Assembly: GCA_001939145.1 (NCBI GenBank)
Contig: LSRX01000327.1
Span: 312,786 to 376,785, forward strand
Source: Symbiodinium microadriaticum
Taxonomy: Eukaryota > Sar > Dinophyceae > Suessiales > Symbiodiniaceae
DNA: 64,000 nt
Direction of reading: 5' to 3'
This document shows, in pieces, positions 34,557-44,850 of the stretch (its first letter is position 1; every line of letters begins with the position of its first letter). The notes beneath the pieces were generated by a model. It worked only from the letters and a program-made list of their open reading frames with translations, made no database searches and had not been told where the DNA came from. Made by a program: the position numbers and the translations under genes.

Positions 34557-34855
34557 GGGTTCAGTGTTGAGGAGGTTTAGGGGGTTGAGTCGGGGTTGAG
34601 GGTTTAGGGCTTACGGGGTTAAGGGTTTAGTGTTGAGGAGGTTTAGGGGGTTGAGGGTTTAGGGCTTACGGGGTTAAGGGTTTAGTGTTGAGGAGGTTTA
34701 GGGGGTTGAGGGTTTAGGGCTTACGGGGTTAAGGGTTTAGTGTTGAGGAGGTTTAGGGGGTTGAGGGTTTAGGGCTTACGGGGTTAAGGGTTTAGTGTTG
34801 AGGAGGTTTAGGGGGTTGAGGGTTTAGGGCTTACGGGGTTAAGGGTTTAGGGGTT
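34557..34855. repeat. 55-bp telomere-derived tandem array
   Basis: Units of 55 bp start TTTAGTGTTGAGGAGG at 34626, 34681, 34736 and 34791, with a diverged copy before and a partial after. Each contains TTTAGGG, GGTTTAGGG and TTACGGGG, so the unit looks built from degenerate telomere heptamers. Copies 2-5 are almost identical, implying recent amplification. Confidence 0.95.
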
Positions 34856-35207
34856 GGGGGCTTGTGGTGAGGCTTCAGGGATTGCAGATTTTGCCGGTTA
34901 CACTTCGGTAGCGTTTTTTTTGGGTGCTGAAGGGGTTCCCAAGACTTCTATTGTCCCTAACCAAACCCTCAAGCCTAATACTTGCAATTGTAGTTGTGGC
35001 CTAGGATTCGGACGAGTTCCCTGCGGTGCGACCTGGTCAGCTAAGCTGGGGAAAAAGTACTTGTCAACACTGAGCCCTCCCGCTTAGGCGAAGGTCTCGA
35101 AGTCTGTCAGCGATTCCAGCAGCCCTACACCCTATTTTAAATGCAACGTTGAACCCTAAAAATGACTTGTGCGAGAGCGACGAGAGCGAAAGTCGAAACC
35201 TGGCTTG

Positions 35208-35260
35208 GCAATCATGTACCCTGCATCGTAGGTTCGCCCACAAGGCGGGAGGCAAAAAAA
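35208..35260 (+). mobile_element. short A-tailed retro-insert (copy 1)
   Basis: The segment CATCGTAGGTTCGCCC ... GCGGGAGGC followed by seven A is shared with 41258-41297. TGGCTTG occurs just before (35201-35207) and just after (35261-35267), a plausible 7-bp target duplication. GGTTCG resembles the tRNA B-box core, hinting at a SINE-type origin, but no full tRNA-like head is visible. Confidence 0.55.
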
Positions 35261-36020
35261 TGGCTTGTTCTCTTACCGCACGATTTTACCTCATTTCATA
35301 AATTTTACCTCATTTCATAAGAGCCGGGAGAAGCTACCCCTGAAAAGCCTCAAGGCCGCGTAGGGTTTACGGTTTACGGCAAGGCGGGTGTGCTTGGGGC
35401 TTTACGGTCTTACAGTGGGACATCAGTCCCTGTTACAACCCCTTCGGTTGTGTATGCATTGCTACAACTTACAATATTGCTTAGCACCCTATTGCAACCA
35501 ATGATTGGGCCCAGGTGCTGCCTGATTCCAGCAGACTTTGTGCAAACCCGTTTACATCCTCATGTCTCCATGCAAAAGCCCGCTGGTCTTTCTTTTTCCC
35601 TTCCGGGGTTGCCATGAGGCGGACTGGGACTGGGCTACGCGTGGCTTCCGCGGCTGGGCCATCTTTCAGGCAGGGTTTGGGCTGTGCCGGGCCTATGTTT
35701 TGCAGGGTTTTCGGTTGGCAGCCAAGCTGAGGGTATCTTGGTTTCAATTTCAGGCCTGTCGAGAGGTCGAACTTGGGGCTCAAAGTTTGGATTATCTGAG
35801 GATCTTCAGATCTGCTCTAAGCCTCATGTGAGCATCCACAGTCTGTCGTTCTAGATTAACTTGGACGCAGTTTTCGGCTCTTGACTGTAAATTTGATTTT
35901 GAAAATCCCGCGGGTAGAGCCCGTCTAAGTCTTCATAAGTAGTACTAAACCGCCATTATTTCTTTTGTGGTGATTCCTTATCATTGGTGTGTTTGCTAGC
36001 GAGACTTCTTGGATGTGATG

Positions 36021-36029
36021 TTTCTTCAG
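36021..36029 (+). other. possible trans-splice (spliced-leader) acceptor
   Basis: TTTCTTCAG, a pyrimidine-rich AG about 70 bases before the ATG at 36101. Dinoflagellate mRNAs receive a 22-nt leader at such sites. Position and sequence fit, but there is no direct evidence. Confidence 0.35.
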
Positions 36030-36100
36030 CAATTGCCATACGATTGTTCGGGATTGTTTACATACAAGGGGCCGATTTCAAGGAATGACCCGGCAATCCG

Positions 36101-37741
36101 ATGGCATCTTCCGAGCCAGCGGCCGCCGTACTGGGACATACCGAGCCCCTGGAGGTCGACTTCTGTATAGACGAGTCAGTTCCACTGGAAAGGCCCGCTT
36201 CTGATTCTATCAGAAGTCCGGCAGGAGGCCATCTGGTGAAACAGTCAGAGGCTCCACATACGTGTGATGTTCCTGCTCAGGAGGTTGATGACACTGCGCC
36301 GGATCCACGGGTGGCTGCTCGTCTTGTCGGTGATTTCCTTTCCAGGATGCATGTCACCCGACCAGAGATCATTCGGGCGGTGCCTGTCCGGAAAATATTT
36401 CGAGGCCTAGCACGGCCTCTGAGAGCAAAAGGCGATTATTATCATTTGAGCCGCGTGTCCAGCAGCTTTGGTGCATTCTGGTCGCACAGCTGGCATGGTT
36501 CTGTCTGCAGGAAGATCTTCACTGTGTTCTTCTTCCACAAAGGCACAGCAGCTACCATACTAAGCGCTTTGGCAGCCATTTTCTGCTATATCGCTTTCGG
36601 CCTTGGGATTCTCCCTGCTGAAGATGGCCACAGCTGGTGGTGCTTGAGCATTGGTTGTGTCACCTATGTCTTGGGCATGCTAGTGTGGCAGCCGCAGCAG
36701 CTAGTATTTCTCGATCGGGTTTGCATTTCTCAGTGTGACACTGTGCTCCAGACGGAAGGGCTACTGAGCCTCGGTGCAATCCTCAAAAGTGCTGACTACA
36801 TGCTGGTTCTTTGGGATTCTTCCTGGGCACGGCGGCTTTGGTGCATCTTCGAGCTGGCCGCCTTCCTTCACAGCAGGTCCCCACGTGAGAAGACCCACAT
36901 CAGTATAAGGCCGACCATGCTGGGGTTTGCCATTTGTGCATCCTGGTTTGCGTGTATGCTCGGAGGCTTCGCCTTACATACAGTCCTCTTTGCACTGTCC
37001 GACGGCTATAGCTTTCACGCGTACTTGATCTTCATGGCCTGTTGTTTTGTGATCTTCTGGTACATCGCGCACCTGGCCCGGGAGTACTGCCGTGACATAC
37101 ATACCATGTGCAAGCAAATCAGGCATTTCAGCATCACCAGGGCTGAGTGTTGCTGCTGCTCTGCGGATCACAAAGTACCTGGCACTGACATCCCTGGCAC
37201 ATGCGACCGCGTCATCATCCTCCACTGCATCAAGACATGGTTTGGTAGTGTCGAAGCTTTCGAGCACTATGTCCAAAATGAGGTGTACGACTTGCTTGTG
37301 GATCAGCTATCAAACCACGTGATATCATACTGGCGACTAGCCGAGGCCTCTCCCGTCCTCTTTTGGGTGAACCTCGATCGGGCGGCACCAAACCTTCGGC
37401 TTTTCTTCCAGAGTGGTGTCAGTCAGCCATCTCACCTTGTCGGCAGCGTGCTCTTCCTCAACGGCCTCTGCTTTTGGTTAGGAGTCTTCCCGATTCTCTT
37501 CCGCGTCTTGTTCAGGCTGGCCTGGATATTACAGGCAGAGTGCGCTTGTCAAACTTTGGATTGGCTCAAATCCCTTCTCACCCTGCTGCCCGCAATCTTA
37601 ATTTTCAGCTTGTTTATTCTTGTCGAGACCGTCCTCCTCCCTCTTCTGCCAGCACCGCTGAATCTAATTGGGCTCACACTCATAACGATCCCACTGGCGG
37701 CGCTGGCATGGAATTGCCTCTCAGTGCCCTTACCTCACTGA
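36101..37741 (+). CDS. multi-pass membrane protein with TIR-like motifs, intronless
   Basis: 546 codons, single exon, ATG to TGA. Residues 1-110 are soluble and acidic early. FWSHSWHG (127-134) resembles the first strand of TIR-type domains. Hydrophobic helices follow at about 150-170 and 180-195. Then comes FLDRVCISQCD (203-213), LGAILKSADYMLVLWDSSW (224-242) and RRLWCIFELAAF (245-256), matching the buried-strand and WCxxEL pattern of TIR-like folds. More membrane segments lie at about 273-298, 307-325, 448-470, 492-512 and 517-540. A cysteine cluster AECCCCS is at 348-354. I recall similar proteins as multi-copy in dinoflagellate genomes; function unknown, signalling at a membrane is a guess. 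Overlapping frames (36974-37276 minus, 37363-37842 plus) are shadows. Confidence 0.88.
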   Translation: MASSEPAAAVLGHTEPLEVDFCIDESVPLERPASDSIRSPAGGHLVKQSEAPHTCDVPAQEVDDTAPDPRVAARLVGDFLSRMHVTRPEIIRAVPVRKIFRGLARPLRAKGDYYHLSRVSSSFGAFWSHSWHGSVCRKIFTVFFFHKGTAATILSALAAIFCYIAFGLGILPAEDGHSWWCLSIGCVTYVLGMLVWQPQQLVFLDRVCISQCDTVLQTEGLLSLGAILKSADYMLVLWDSSWARRLWCIFELAAFLHSRSPREKTHISIRPTMLGFAICASWFACMLGGFALHTVLFALSDGYSFHAYLIFMACCFVIFWYIAHLAREYCRDIHTMCKQIRHFSITRAECCCCSADHKVPGTDIPGTCDRVIILHCIKTWFGSVEAFEHYVQNEVYDLLVDQLSNHVISYWRLAEASPVLFWVNLDRAAPNLRLFFQSGVSQPSHLVGSVLFLNGLCFWLGVFPILFRVLFRLAWILQAECACQTLDWLKSLLTLLPAILIFSLFILVETVLLPLLPAPLNLIGLTLITIPLAALAWNCLSVPLPH

Positions 37742-38480
37742 AGCGTGAGGTCAGTCAGACAGCCGCAGGTGAAAGTCGACCTCGGAATTCGTCTGGTGGG
37801 AGACTGCTGATGGGATCCCAAAAAATGTGCTTTTCGCTTTGATGTTTGCATGGCGTTTTAGTCAGGTGCTGGAGCTCGGTCCTCCTAAAGACTTAAGCGC
37901 ATGACCCTGCCAAGGCGTGCAATGCCGAGTAGTTTTCGCAGAGGCTGTGCTATAATAAACGACACCATCCCAGGGCCAGAGGCCGATTCAGCGCTGAGGC
38001 CCTAAGCCCTCAGACCTCAGCCAAGCTTTACGGCGTCGAAGCAAGCATAGCAAAACAGAGTTGAAGTCAGACTGAGGTCAGTGCTAATACGTAGTACAAT
38101 CAGGATGTAGTATACCATAATGTAGTAATAGCATGGTAACATAGAATATGGCATAGTATACTCATGTCATAACAGTATATCCAGATTCAAGCCTGGTTTT
38201 TTGGGAAAGGCGCTCTGGGTCTGATAAGTGAAACGCCGCCTCGCCTTATGTTTCCTTCGAGCTTCAGAAAACAAGAGGCCCAGCTGTAGGGTTTGGGCTT
38301 AGGGTTTAGAGTTTAGTGGCATTCTTCAGGCAAGGATCCTTGCAAGAATCCCGCACACGAGAGCCCCTAAGCTCAAGAAACTGTCAAGTACGTTGCTGAT
38401 GACCAGGCAGCCTGTTCTGGACGTCGAGGCTTTGTCCTAACTTAGGTTTATAGGGTTTAGGAGTATTACGAGGGAAGCGA
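37742..38480. other. 3' flank of the membrane-protein gene, no gene seen
   Basis: No canonical AATAAA is obvious, as expected for dinoflagellates. Contains a TA-rich patch at about 38090-38170 and TTTAGGG motifs near 38295-38310. Confidence 0.4.
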
Positions 38481-38484
38481 ACTC

Positions 38485-38610
38485 TTGACCAAAGGGGTAT
38501 TAAAAGGGAGGCTACACGGGCCACTGCAAGGGTTACATCAAGGGGAATTAGAAAATGCTATGTTGGTTGCCCAGGCAGCGGCGGCGGTCGAGTTGCTCTT
38601 TTACCACAAG
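38485..38610 (+). CDS. candidate exon, unrecognised
   Basis: The frame reads LHQGELENAMLVAQAAAAV and ELLFYHK and ends at CCACAAG|GTCGTA (GT at 38611). Alanine-rich and helical. The 5' boundary is unclear. Confidence 0.3.
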
Positions 38611-38937
38611 GTCGTAAACCCAACTGCAGCTGCGGGCTCAGAAGATGCCGTCCGTGTACCCTACGCCTGTTTGTGGTTGGCAAAGGTTTAGGGCGTAGGC
38701 TTCCGAAACCCTAAACGTTTTCAGGATTGGAGGAGTAGGAGTGCCTGAATCCTAGGCGCTTGAGCTTTCAGGGAGCAAGGGGTCAAGTTCGGATTTAGAG
38801 CACGTCTTTCGCAAATTCCGAAAGTCGTTCCAGCCAGGGCCAAGCTGTAGAGTCTCTAGAGCAGGCGTGGCGTGAGTGTGCTCGTCGGACGTGGGTGCCT
38901 AGTTGTGATTGCTGAGACTGCAATCCTTGAGACGGCT

Positions 38938-38957
38938 TAGGGTTTAGGGTTTAGGGC
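38938..38957. repeat. telomere-like TTTAGGG run
   Basis: Nearly three perfect consecutive units on the + strand. Confidence 0.85.
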
Positions 38958-39278
38958 CTCTTACTAGAGAAGGCAGACTGTGCAGTTCCTATTTATGGGA
39001 AGGACTGTAACGTTCGTAGTTGCCGTTTCCTCCTGGGCAGCTCTACCAGCCTGACTGTGCACGTGCCAAAATCCTAAAGCCCTAGGCCTGTTCTTGCCTG
39101 TTCCTAGTCGGAAAGCAATGAAGCATTGCCGCACCTGGCAACCCTTAGAGGTGTTGTTTCCCGGATGAAGCAAGCGGGCTTATAGGCCTCAAGAACTCGA
39201 AGAGTGTACTGGACCTGGAAATCTGAAGCCGAAATCAGTGCAGTGATCAGGTCAGGTAAAACCTGGCACTTATCGGAG

Positions 39279-39420
39279 TTTCCATCTTGCAAGCCACAGC
39301 CGCTGAGATGCCGGTGATCGTCACTGCCGCAGTGCTGCCATGTTTCCTGTCTCTTACAATGGGCTCCGTAGATGTCGAAGCACTCGTTTTGAAGCTCCCT
39401 CATGACGTACTTTGTTGTTA
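39279..39420 (+). CDS. candidate exon, strand uncertain
   Basis: The + frame reads SILQATAAEMPVIVTAAVL and GSVDVEALVLKLPHD, with a possible GT donor (CATGAC|GTACTT) before a stop at 39418. The minus strand carries a 168-codon open frame over the same bases (39104-39610), but its product is less coding-like. I favour the + strand weakly. Confidence 0.3.
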
Positions 39421-39624
39421 ATCGGCCGGGGTTTACACTCCTCTGCCCTTGGTTCGGAGCAAGCCTCCGTCTGAAGGCAGGCGGGCTTTCCTTTGAGGTC
39501 GAAGTGATATGCGAGATGTAGGGTTTAGCAGTGATGGTAGCCTTACGATCCCAACCCCGAGGCTTCAAACTAAACCCAAAGCATTCAACAGCAGGGAGAC
39601 TGACACCCAACCCCTGAACCCCCC

Positions 39625-39644
39625 CCCTAAACCCTAAACCCTAA
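39625..39644. repeat. telomere-like CCCTAAA run
   Basis: CCCTAAACCCTAAACCCTAA preceded by a C run. A diverged run follows at about 39740-39770. Confidence 0.85.
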
Positions 39645-40115
39645 TGCCATGACAATCAAAGTGTTGTCGTTCGCCAATGTGCGTCGTCGGACCAGTGTCC
39701 TCGCCTAGGCTTGCCCGAGCTTGAGTGCTGAAACCCCTATATAAACCCTAAACCCCTTAACCCTAACCCCCCCCATCCAAAAAAATAGATTTGGAGAGTC
39801 GGGACTCCTCTCCATGGCAGATAGCTTGCGGAGTGCTGCGCAGCGCCTCGGCGCGGGACCGCCTCGGTGGGGGAACCTTCAGGCCGGCTGATCAATGTAG
39901 GACGAAGGCTCCAAAAAAGGAGAGGATTTGGATTTAAGGGTTTTGGTGTTTTGGGGTTTAGGGTCTAGGGGTTAGGGGTTTGTGGTTTAGGGCTTTAGCG
40001 TCTGGAGCTTGGCTGAAGGGATTCAGGGCTTAGTGCATTGCAGTCCCTGCTCAAAAGAAGGGCTTTAGGGGGATCCGAGTTTCAATCCTTCACCGCTTCC
40101 CCCTCCACTTTTCAG

Positions 40116-40262
40116 CCGAAAAAATTCTTCCTCCACAGCCGAGTCTTGGCCCCTCTGTTCACAGAGAGGCTGCTGAGTTTGGGCCTCCTTTTCGCCTGCA
40201 GCCTCCTCTTCCTGCGGGCTGTTTCAAGCGTCGGTGCGGATGCCTGGCTGGAGGATTTCCGG
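40116..40262 (+). CDS. candidate exon with a membrane segment
   Basis: After CTTTTCAG (AG 40114-40115) a 49-codon exon reads PKKFFLHSRVLAPLFTERL, then a hydrophobic LLSLGLLFACSLLFLRAV helix and VGADAWLEDFR, ending at CGG|GTATAT (donor 40263). Good acceptor tract, phase 0 at both ends and coding-like third bases. No family recognised. The flanking 200 bases carry TTTAGGG-rich sequence. Confidence 0.5.
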
Positions 40263-40507
40263 GTATATGCGGAAGTTTGGTTCGAGATAGGGTCTAGAAT
40301 GGCTGTTGCTATGATAAGAACGCAGCGAGAATCTTCGAACGATAGTTGTGAGTGAACCACGAATTGAAATCATAATCGCCTTCATCATCGTTTTCTCTTG
40401 GGTCTTGGTGACCCCTAAACCCCAAAGCCATGGTTCTATATAAGAGGGGCTCTAGATGCTCGGATCGCAGGGGTCGGCTCTCGCTGAAAAGGTCGGGAGG
40501 GAATCTA

Positions 40508-40900
40508 CTACCTGTACCTTTCCCTTAGTGTCTCCGAAGCTTCAAGCTGGGTTCGAATGTGTTCAATCTGGTTGTGCTGTTTTAGCCCGTTGCCTGTATT
40601 AAGCTGTTTTTTCCGGAGAGCTTGGGGCGGTGAACTTCTGAGGGAAGTGTAGGCGGACATGATGTTGTCAGTCCTTTCTGTGTTTGAGGTTTCAAGGCTC
40701 AAGGACTGGCTTTGGACCCTGTCCGGCGTGTGGTCATGGGTCTCGGCGGAACCCACTCCGAGGTAGTCTGAGTACGCAATGGGGTCCGCAAAAGTATGGT
40801 CAATCGTTTGAGGAATGCACTGGTGCCCTTGGACTCGGCTCTTGATCTGCCCGAGGGATCGGGCTTTAGAGAATAGACATCGGCACGCCGAACCCTTCAA
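40508..40900 (-). CDS. hypothetical ORF, unrecognised
   Basis: A 130-codon minus frame from 40900, polar and low in hydrophobics (QTIDHTFADPIAYSDYLG, then RTQLEASETLRERYR near the end). Composition is protein-like but there is no domain and no upstream context. A chance frame is possible. Confidence 0.28.
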   Translation of the reverse strand: MKGSACRCLFSKARSLGQIKSRVQGHQCIPQTIDHTFADPIAYSDYLGVGSAETHDHTPDRVQSQSLSLETSNTERTDNIMSAYTSLRSSPPQALRKKQLNTGNGLKQHNQIEHIRTQLEASETLRERYR

Positions 40901-41198
40901 GAAGGGACGCCAGAAAAGCTCCGCAACTCCCTGGACAATGAAGCCTCGAATCCCAAAAGCGCCTCAGCGCTGCTCTTGAACTCACCCAGCGTGTTCGCCA
41001 CTTCGTGACCGAGCCCAGCGCACCCTTCCCCCTGAGGTGTTCTGCTGGCCGTGTTGGGAACCCCAGGATCTCGCAAGCCAATGCAGGGGTCTGAAGGATT
41101 CGCAACACTAAGTCGATATCAGCATACATATGTATATCTATGTATGCAGATATCTCCATCGATTATCTTTCGAGGCCGGGGCAACTTGAAGTGCAGTT

Positions 41199-41252
41199 CC
41201 CAGAGAGCCCAATACCCTTTAATGAAGGAATATATACCTGAAATAATAGGGA
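41199..41252. mobile_element. partial MITE family 1, interrupted by a retro-insert
   Basis: CCCAGAGAGCCCAATACCC and the next 30 bases match the left arm of the element at 10931. The match is lost at about 41250, where an A-tailed insert (41258-41297) lies. Confidence 0.75.
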
Positions 41253-41257
41253 CCCCG

Positions 41258-41297
41258 CATCGTAGGTTCGTCCTAGCCAGGCGGGAGGCAAAAAAAA
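41258..41297 (+). mobile_element. short A-tailed retro-insert (copy 2) with 10-bp target duplication
   Basis: The body CATCGTAGGTTCGTCC ... GCGGGAGGC plus an A tail is flanked on both sides by AGGGACCCCG (41248-41257 and 41298-41307), an exact 10-bp direct repeat. A-tail plus duplication indicates target-primed retrotransposition. It is shared with the sequence at 35208-35260, which is longer at its 5' end, so this copy is probably 5' truncated. Confidence 0.7.
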
Positions 41298-41352
41298 AGG
41301 GACCCCGAAGACCCTCGCCTGAACAAGCCCCGTGAAGCCTTCAGCAGCGTAG

Positions 41353-41448
41353 TAGCTGAGTAGGTAACCTTTAACCATTTTGGGCTGATATATTCATACC
41401 ATTTAATTGAAAGGTTAACCTTTTTTGGGCTAGGGTACTCAGCCCCTA
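41353..41448. mobile_element. about 96-bp MITE-like element (family 2, copy A)
   Basis: Ends TAGCTGAGTAGG and, inverted, TAGGGGCTGAGTACC, with inner inverted AACCTTTAACC / GGTTAACCTTTT. The same layout is at 48530-48627. Non-coding. Confidence 0.75.
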
Positions 41449-41613
41449 AGACAGTGACTGGGCGATGCCAAGGGCTTCCAGAGGGCCGGTCTCGTCCCTC
41501 CCTGAGATGCACGCACTTTGGGTGAGGGAGGCTTTGGGATTGCAGTTTAGGGATTTCTGCAGGTTTTAGACGTGACTATGTTCAACTGGGCATAGGCGTT
41601 CTCATTGTATCAG

Positions 41614-42898
41614 ATTCCACACATGGCAAGGGTGGGTTCTTTCGCAAAGCTAACGGACCTGTGCCGTTGAGCCTTCTTGCTGCTCTACGCTGGTTGCAGG
41701 GCTGCCGGCTTGTCGCTATTGAGTTGGTTTTGGACAGGCCTTGCGAAGTTCCAGCTTTCCTACTGAAGTATGCCCCTTGCGCGAAAGGCTCACGTTTCGA
41801 CCCTTGCCATAGAGATAGAAACGGAGGTGAGGCACTCACCTACATACAGACCTTGCGTTGTAAAGATCTCGACGGCTGAAACGTTTTTTGATCAAGCTCC
41901 GTGGGCTCGGATCTTTAAAGCCCCTTCTCGTGGCCCGAAGGCTGCGTGTGGAAGCCCTGTTGCTGGCACAGGCCTCTCATTGCCGAGGGGTAGAGATATA
42001 GATTCATTCAAGCCCGTGCTTGCTTTGCTTCACCCACTTGCCTCCTGGCACCAAACCTTCATCAGAACAATGCGCATCCGGAAACCCTGAAGCGAAGAGA
42101 AACGAAGATTTGATCGAAATTTGCGCATGCTTAGCCAACGTTGTCCAGCTGGTGACGCGTGTAGTTAGGGTATTCGTTCTTCTTGCCGAGCGAGAAAGTT
42201 GCCTGGATGCTTTCACGAAGTTAAGACCGGGGGCACCTACGCAGTATCTGCAGGATCAAGTTGCGGACACCTCACCGAATAAAGGCCATATATGTCAAGA
42301 CACTCTTGCAAACAGGGTGGTAGCAGATCTGCGGTGGACGTCGGGTCCTAAAACCGCCAGAACCGCTCAACTCAGCACCACGAACGCCCACGAAGCTCTT
42401 TTTGCAGTCATAGTTCCTAAGCCCGCTTTTCGGTTGCAACTGGTGGCCAAGTTGAGCCGTCCGCGTCTGGGGCTCCCATTAGGTGCTTTCAAGGTTCTTA
42501 TTGATCTTGCTGCCGGGTCATGGAGCCCAATACAAAAAATCGCTAAAGCATACCCATCGGCATGTTTCAATTCTGTCTCAGTGGAACCCCACTGGCCCTT
42601 GAACCCCTCAGACCCTGAATGCAAAACTGACTCTGTAGGTGCCGATTCTCTTTGTCTCCTGCTTCGGTTGCAGAGCGGCCTACGGTCGGGAGCCTCAAGC
42701 TGTTCTATCTTGGCGTTTTTTGTTTTTTTTCCCAGGCCGCATGGTGTATTCTCGGATTGTTTAGAACTCTGGCTCGGGTTTCCTTCGACCAAGTCCCTAC
42801 ACCCTGAGCTTTGGGCTTCTCTGGTCCTTATAAGCTCTGTGAAGCTCGAAGCTTATAGACTTCCAGTGCGGTATCAGGGTTCTGGCATGCCCAGCTAA
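41614..42898 (+). CDS. candidate multi-exon gene, unrecognised
   Basis: An exon after TATCAG (AG 41612-41613) reads STHGKGGFFRKANGPVPLS, then LLAALRWLQGCRLVAIEL and KYAPCAKGSRFDPC, open to 41879. Downstream, a + frame is open from 42020 to 42898 (292 codons, unusually long for this sequence) with PEAKRNEDLIEICACLANV, VFVLLAERESCLDAFTKL and GAFKVLIDLAAGSW. The two frames are not joined here; one or more introns must intervene, and the tail of the long frame (after a TTTTTG run near 42720) may be intronic. No domain recognised. A 141-codon minus frame inside it is taken as a shadow. Confidence 0.42.
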
Positions 42899-42956
42899 CT
42901 GAGTAGGCTTTTGGGTGCGTGCGTTCTGGGGTTTGGGGTTTGGGGGTGTTGCTCGC

Positions 42957-42980
42957 AAACCCTAAACCCTAAACCCTAAA
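42957..42980. repeat. telomere-like CCCTAAA run
   Basis: Three perfect consecutive CCCTAAA units, preceded on the same strand by the opposite-sense GGGGTTTGGGG motif at about 42928-42945. Confidence 0.85.
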
Positions 42981-43093
42981 GTTGCTTGCGTTCCGTGTCA
43001 AAGGATTACGGTCGAGGTTTATCGGAAGTCCCAGCCGGCTTGGCTTCTGGGACTTTTGCTTCAATTCAACACTGGCTGTCGAGTCACGACGAT

Positions 43094-43140
43094 CAGTAGA
43101 AGCAGTAGTAGTAGTGGTGGTGGTGGTGGTGGTGGTGGTG

Positions 43141-43175
<35 letters not shown>

Positions 43176-43343
43176 NNNNNNNNNNNNNNNNNNNNNNNNN
43201 NNNNNNNNNNNNNNNNNNNNNNNNNNNNNNNNNNNNNNNNNNNNNNNNNNNNNNNNNNNNNNNNNNNNNNNNNNNNNNNNNNNNNNNNNNNNNNNNNNNN
43301 NNNNNNNNNNNNNNNNNNNNNNNNNNNNNNNNNNNGCGGTGGC

Positions 43344-43378
<35 letters not shown>

Positions 43379-43481
43379 TGGTGGTGGTGGTGGTAGTGGT
43401 AGTGGTAGTCGTAGTAATAGTAGTAGTAGTAGTAGCAGCTGCAGCAGGAGTAATAGTAGTCGCCGTCGTCGTAGTAGTAGC

Positions 43482-43514
<33 letters not shown>

Positions 43515-43597
43515 TGTTGTAGTTGTAGTTGTAGTAGTAGGAGTAGGAGTAGGAGTAGGAGTAGGAGTAGGAGTAGGAGTAGGAGTAGGAGTACGAC

Positions 43598-43645
<48 letters not shown>

Positions 43646-43683
43646 TGGTAGTGGTAGTGGTAGTGGTAGTGGTAGTGGTAGTG

Positions 43684-43754
<71 letters not shown>

Positions 43755-43757
43755 TAG
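43094..43757. repeat. GGT/GTC/AGT trinucleotide microsatellite containing a 160-base gap
   Basis: GTGGTG, GTCGTG, (gap), GGCGGT, AGTAGT, AGGAGT and GGTAGT blocks. Bases 43176-43335 are N. The 233-260 codon frames across it are repeat artefacts. Confidence 0.95.
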
Positions 43758-44850
43758 TAAGTAACCGTATTCATCATGGGAGCAGTAGCAGTCGTCGTCG
43801 TCATCCTAGCCCTAGCAATTGTGAGATTAAGCAGCAGTCTTGGTTGTGTTGGTGGCGGTGGTGGTCGCAGCAGTTGCAGGAGGAGGAGGAGGAGGAGGAG
43901 GAGGAGTGCGATTAGGCGCAGGCTTGTATGTGTTTGTGCATTGGTCTTCTAGTCCCAACCTCGTTGTGCCCTTATGGTTCGTCGAGTAAGTCCTTTCGTG
44001 CAGTTTAGTGCTAACTTTATTTGTGGTACTGCGATCGGGAAAGCGTCCAGCACTACGATTGCCAGGCACCTTGGCCAAAGAGGGGCTTCCTAAGTTCAAG
44101 ATGGCTCTCCGTGCCGAGACTCAGCTGAAGATTGCACGCTATCACAAATTCTGAAATGTTATTTTTGTATGGGTGCGAGTACTGAGTATAAAATGCTAGT
44201 TCATTATGATCGGCTTCGTGTTGGAGATGTACAGCAACCAAGCTGGTTGGGCTTGAACCACAGCTTCGAACTGCCTCGATTCCCTCCGCTACACTTCATC
44301 TCCACATCCCCCTGGTTACACTTCAGCGCTCGAGGGCAAATCGCTGCACACCTACTGAGTTACTAGCCGACATGTCGTAGCAATAGGGCCGGGCTCTGCA
44401 TGAAACTTTCAGGAGCCAGAAGCAGCTTTAGGACACCGAGCATTCGGCAAAGTATGGGATCCGAAGGGTACTTATACCGGTGATGGTTCGGCCGTTAAGG
44501 GAGGGATCCGCATGTTCCTAAGTGTCGACTAGGGTTTCCTTGTTTTTTGTTCAGCGCTTCATGCCACTTCTGTGCAGAAGCTCTTGTTAGCCGCAAGAGA
44601 TACAGAGGGCTCTGAGCGTTTGTTCAACTAGGCTTCCTGGTCCTGGACGTCACTCGATGTGTTCATGCGGTTCTTGAAATACGTCTCCTAGATGAATGTC
44701 GCAAGAGCGGTCCCTTGCACGTCGCCCAGAGCCCAAAGCCAAAAACAAAGCTGCTCTCGAGGAGAAGGGCCGCAAGTGGCTTCTGACACTGCTTGCTGTG
44801 GCTGGGCAGAATGAAAAAAAAAAATATATATATATATGTATATGGAGGCA

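Noticed and set aside
39104..39610. 168-codon minus frame
   Set aside because: Less coding-like than the + strand over the same bases; likely antisense.
41163..41378. Minus frame over the MITE and retro-insert
   Set aside because: It is made of mobile-element sequence.
42982..43764. Frames of 233-260 codons
   Set aside because: Trinucleotide repeat with a block of N; no unique sequence.
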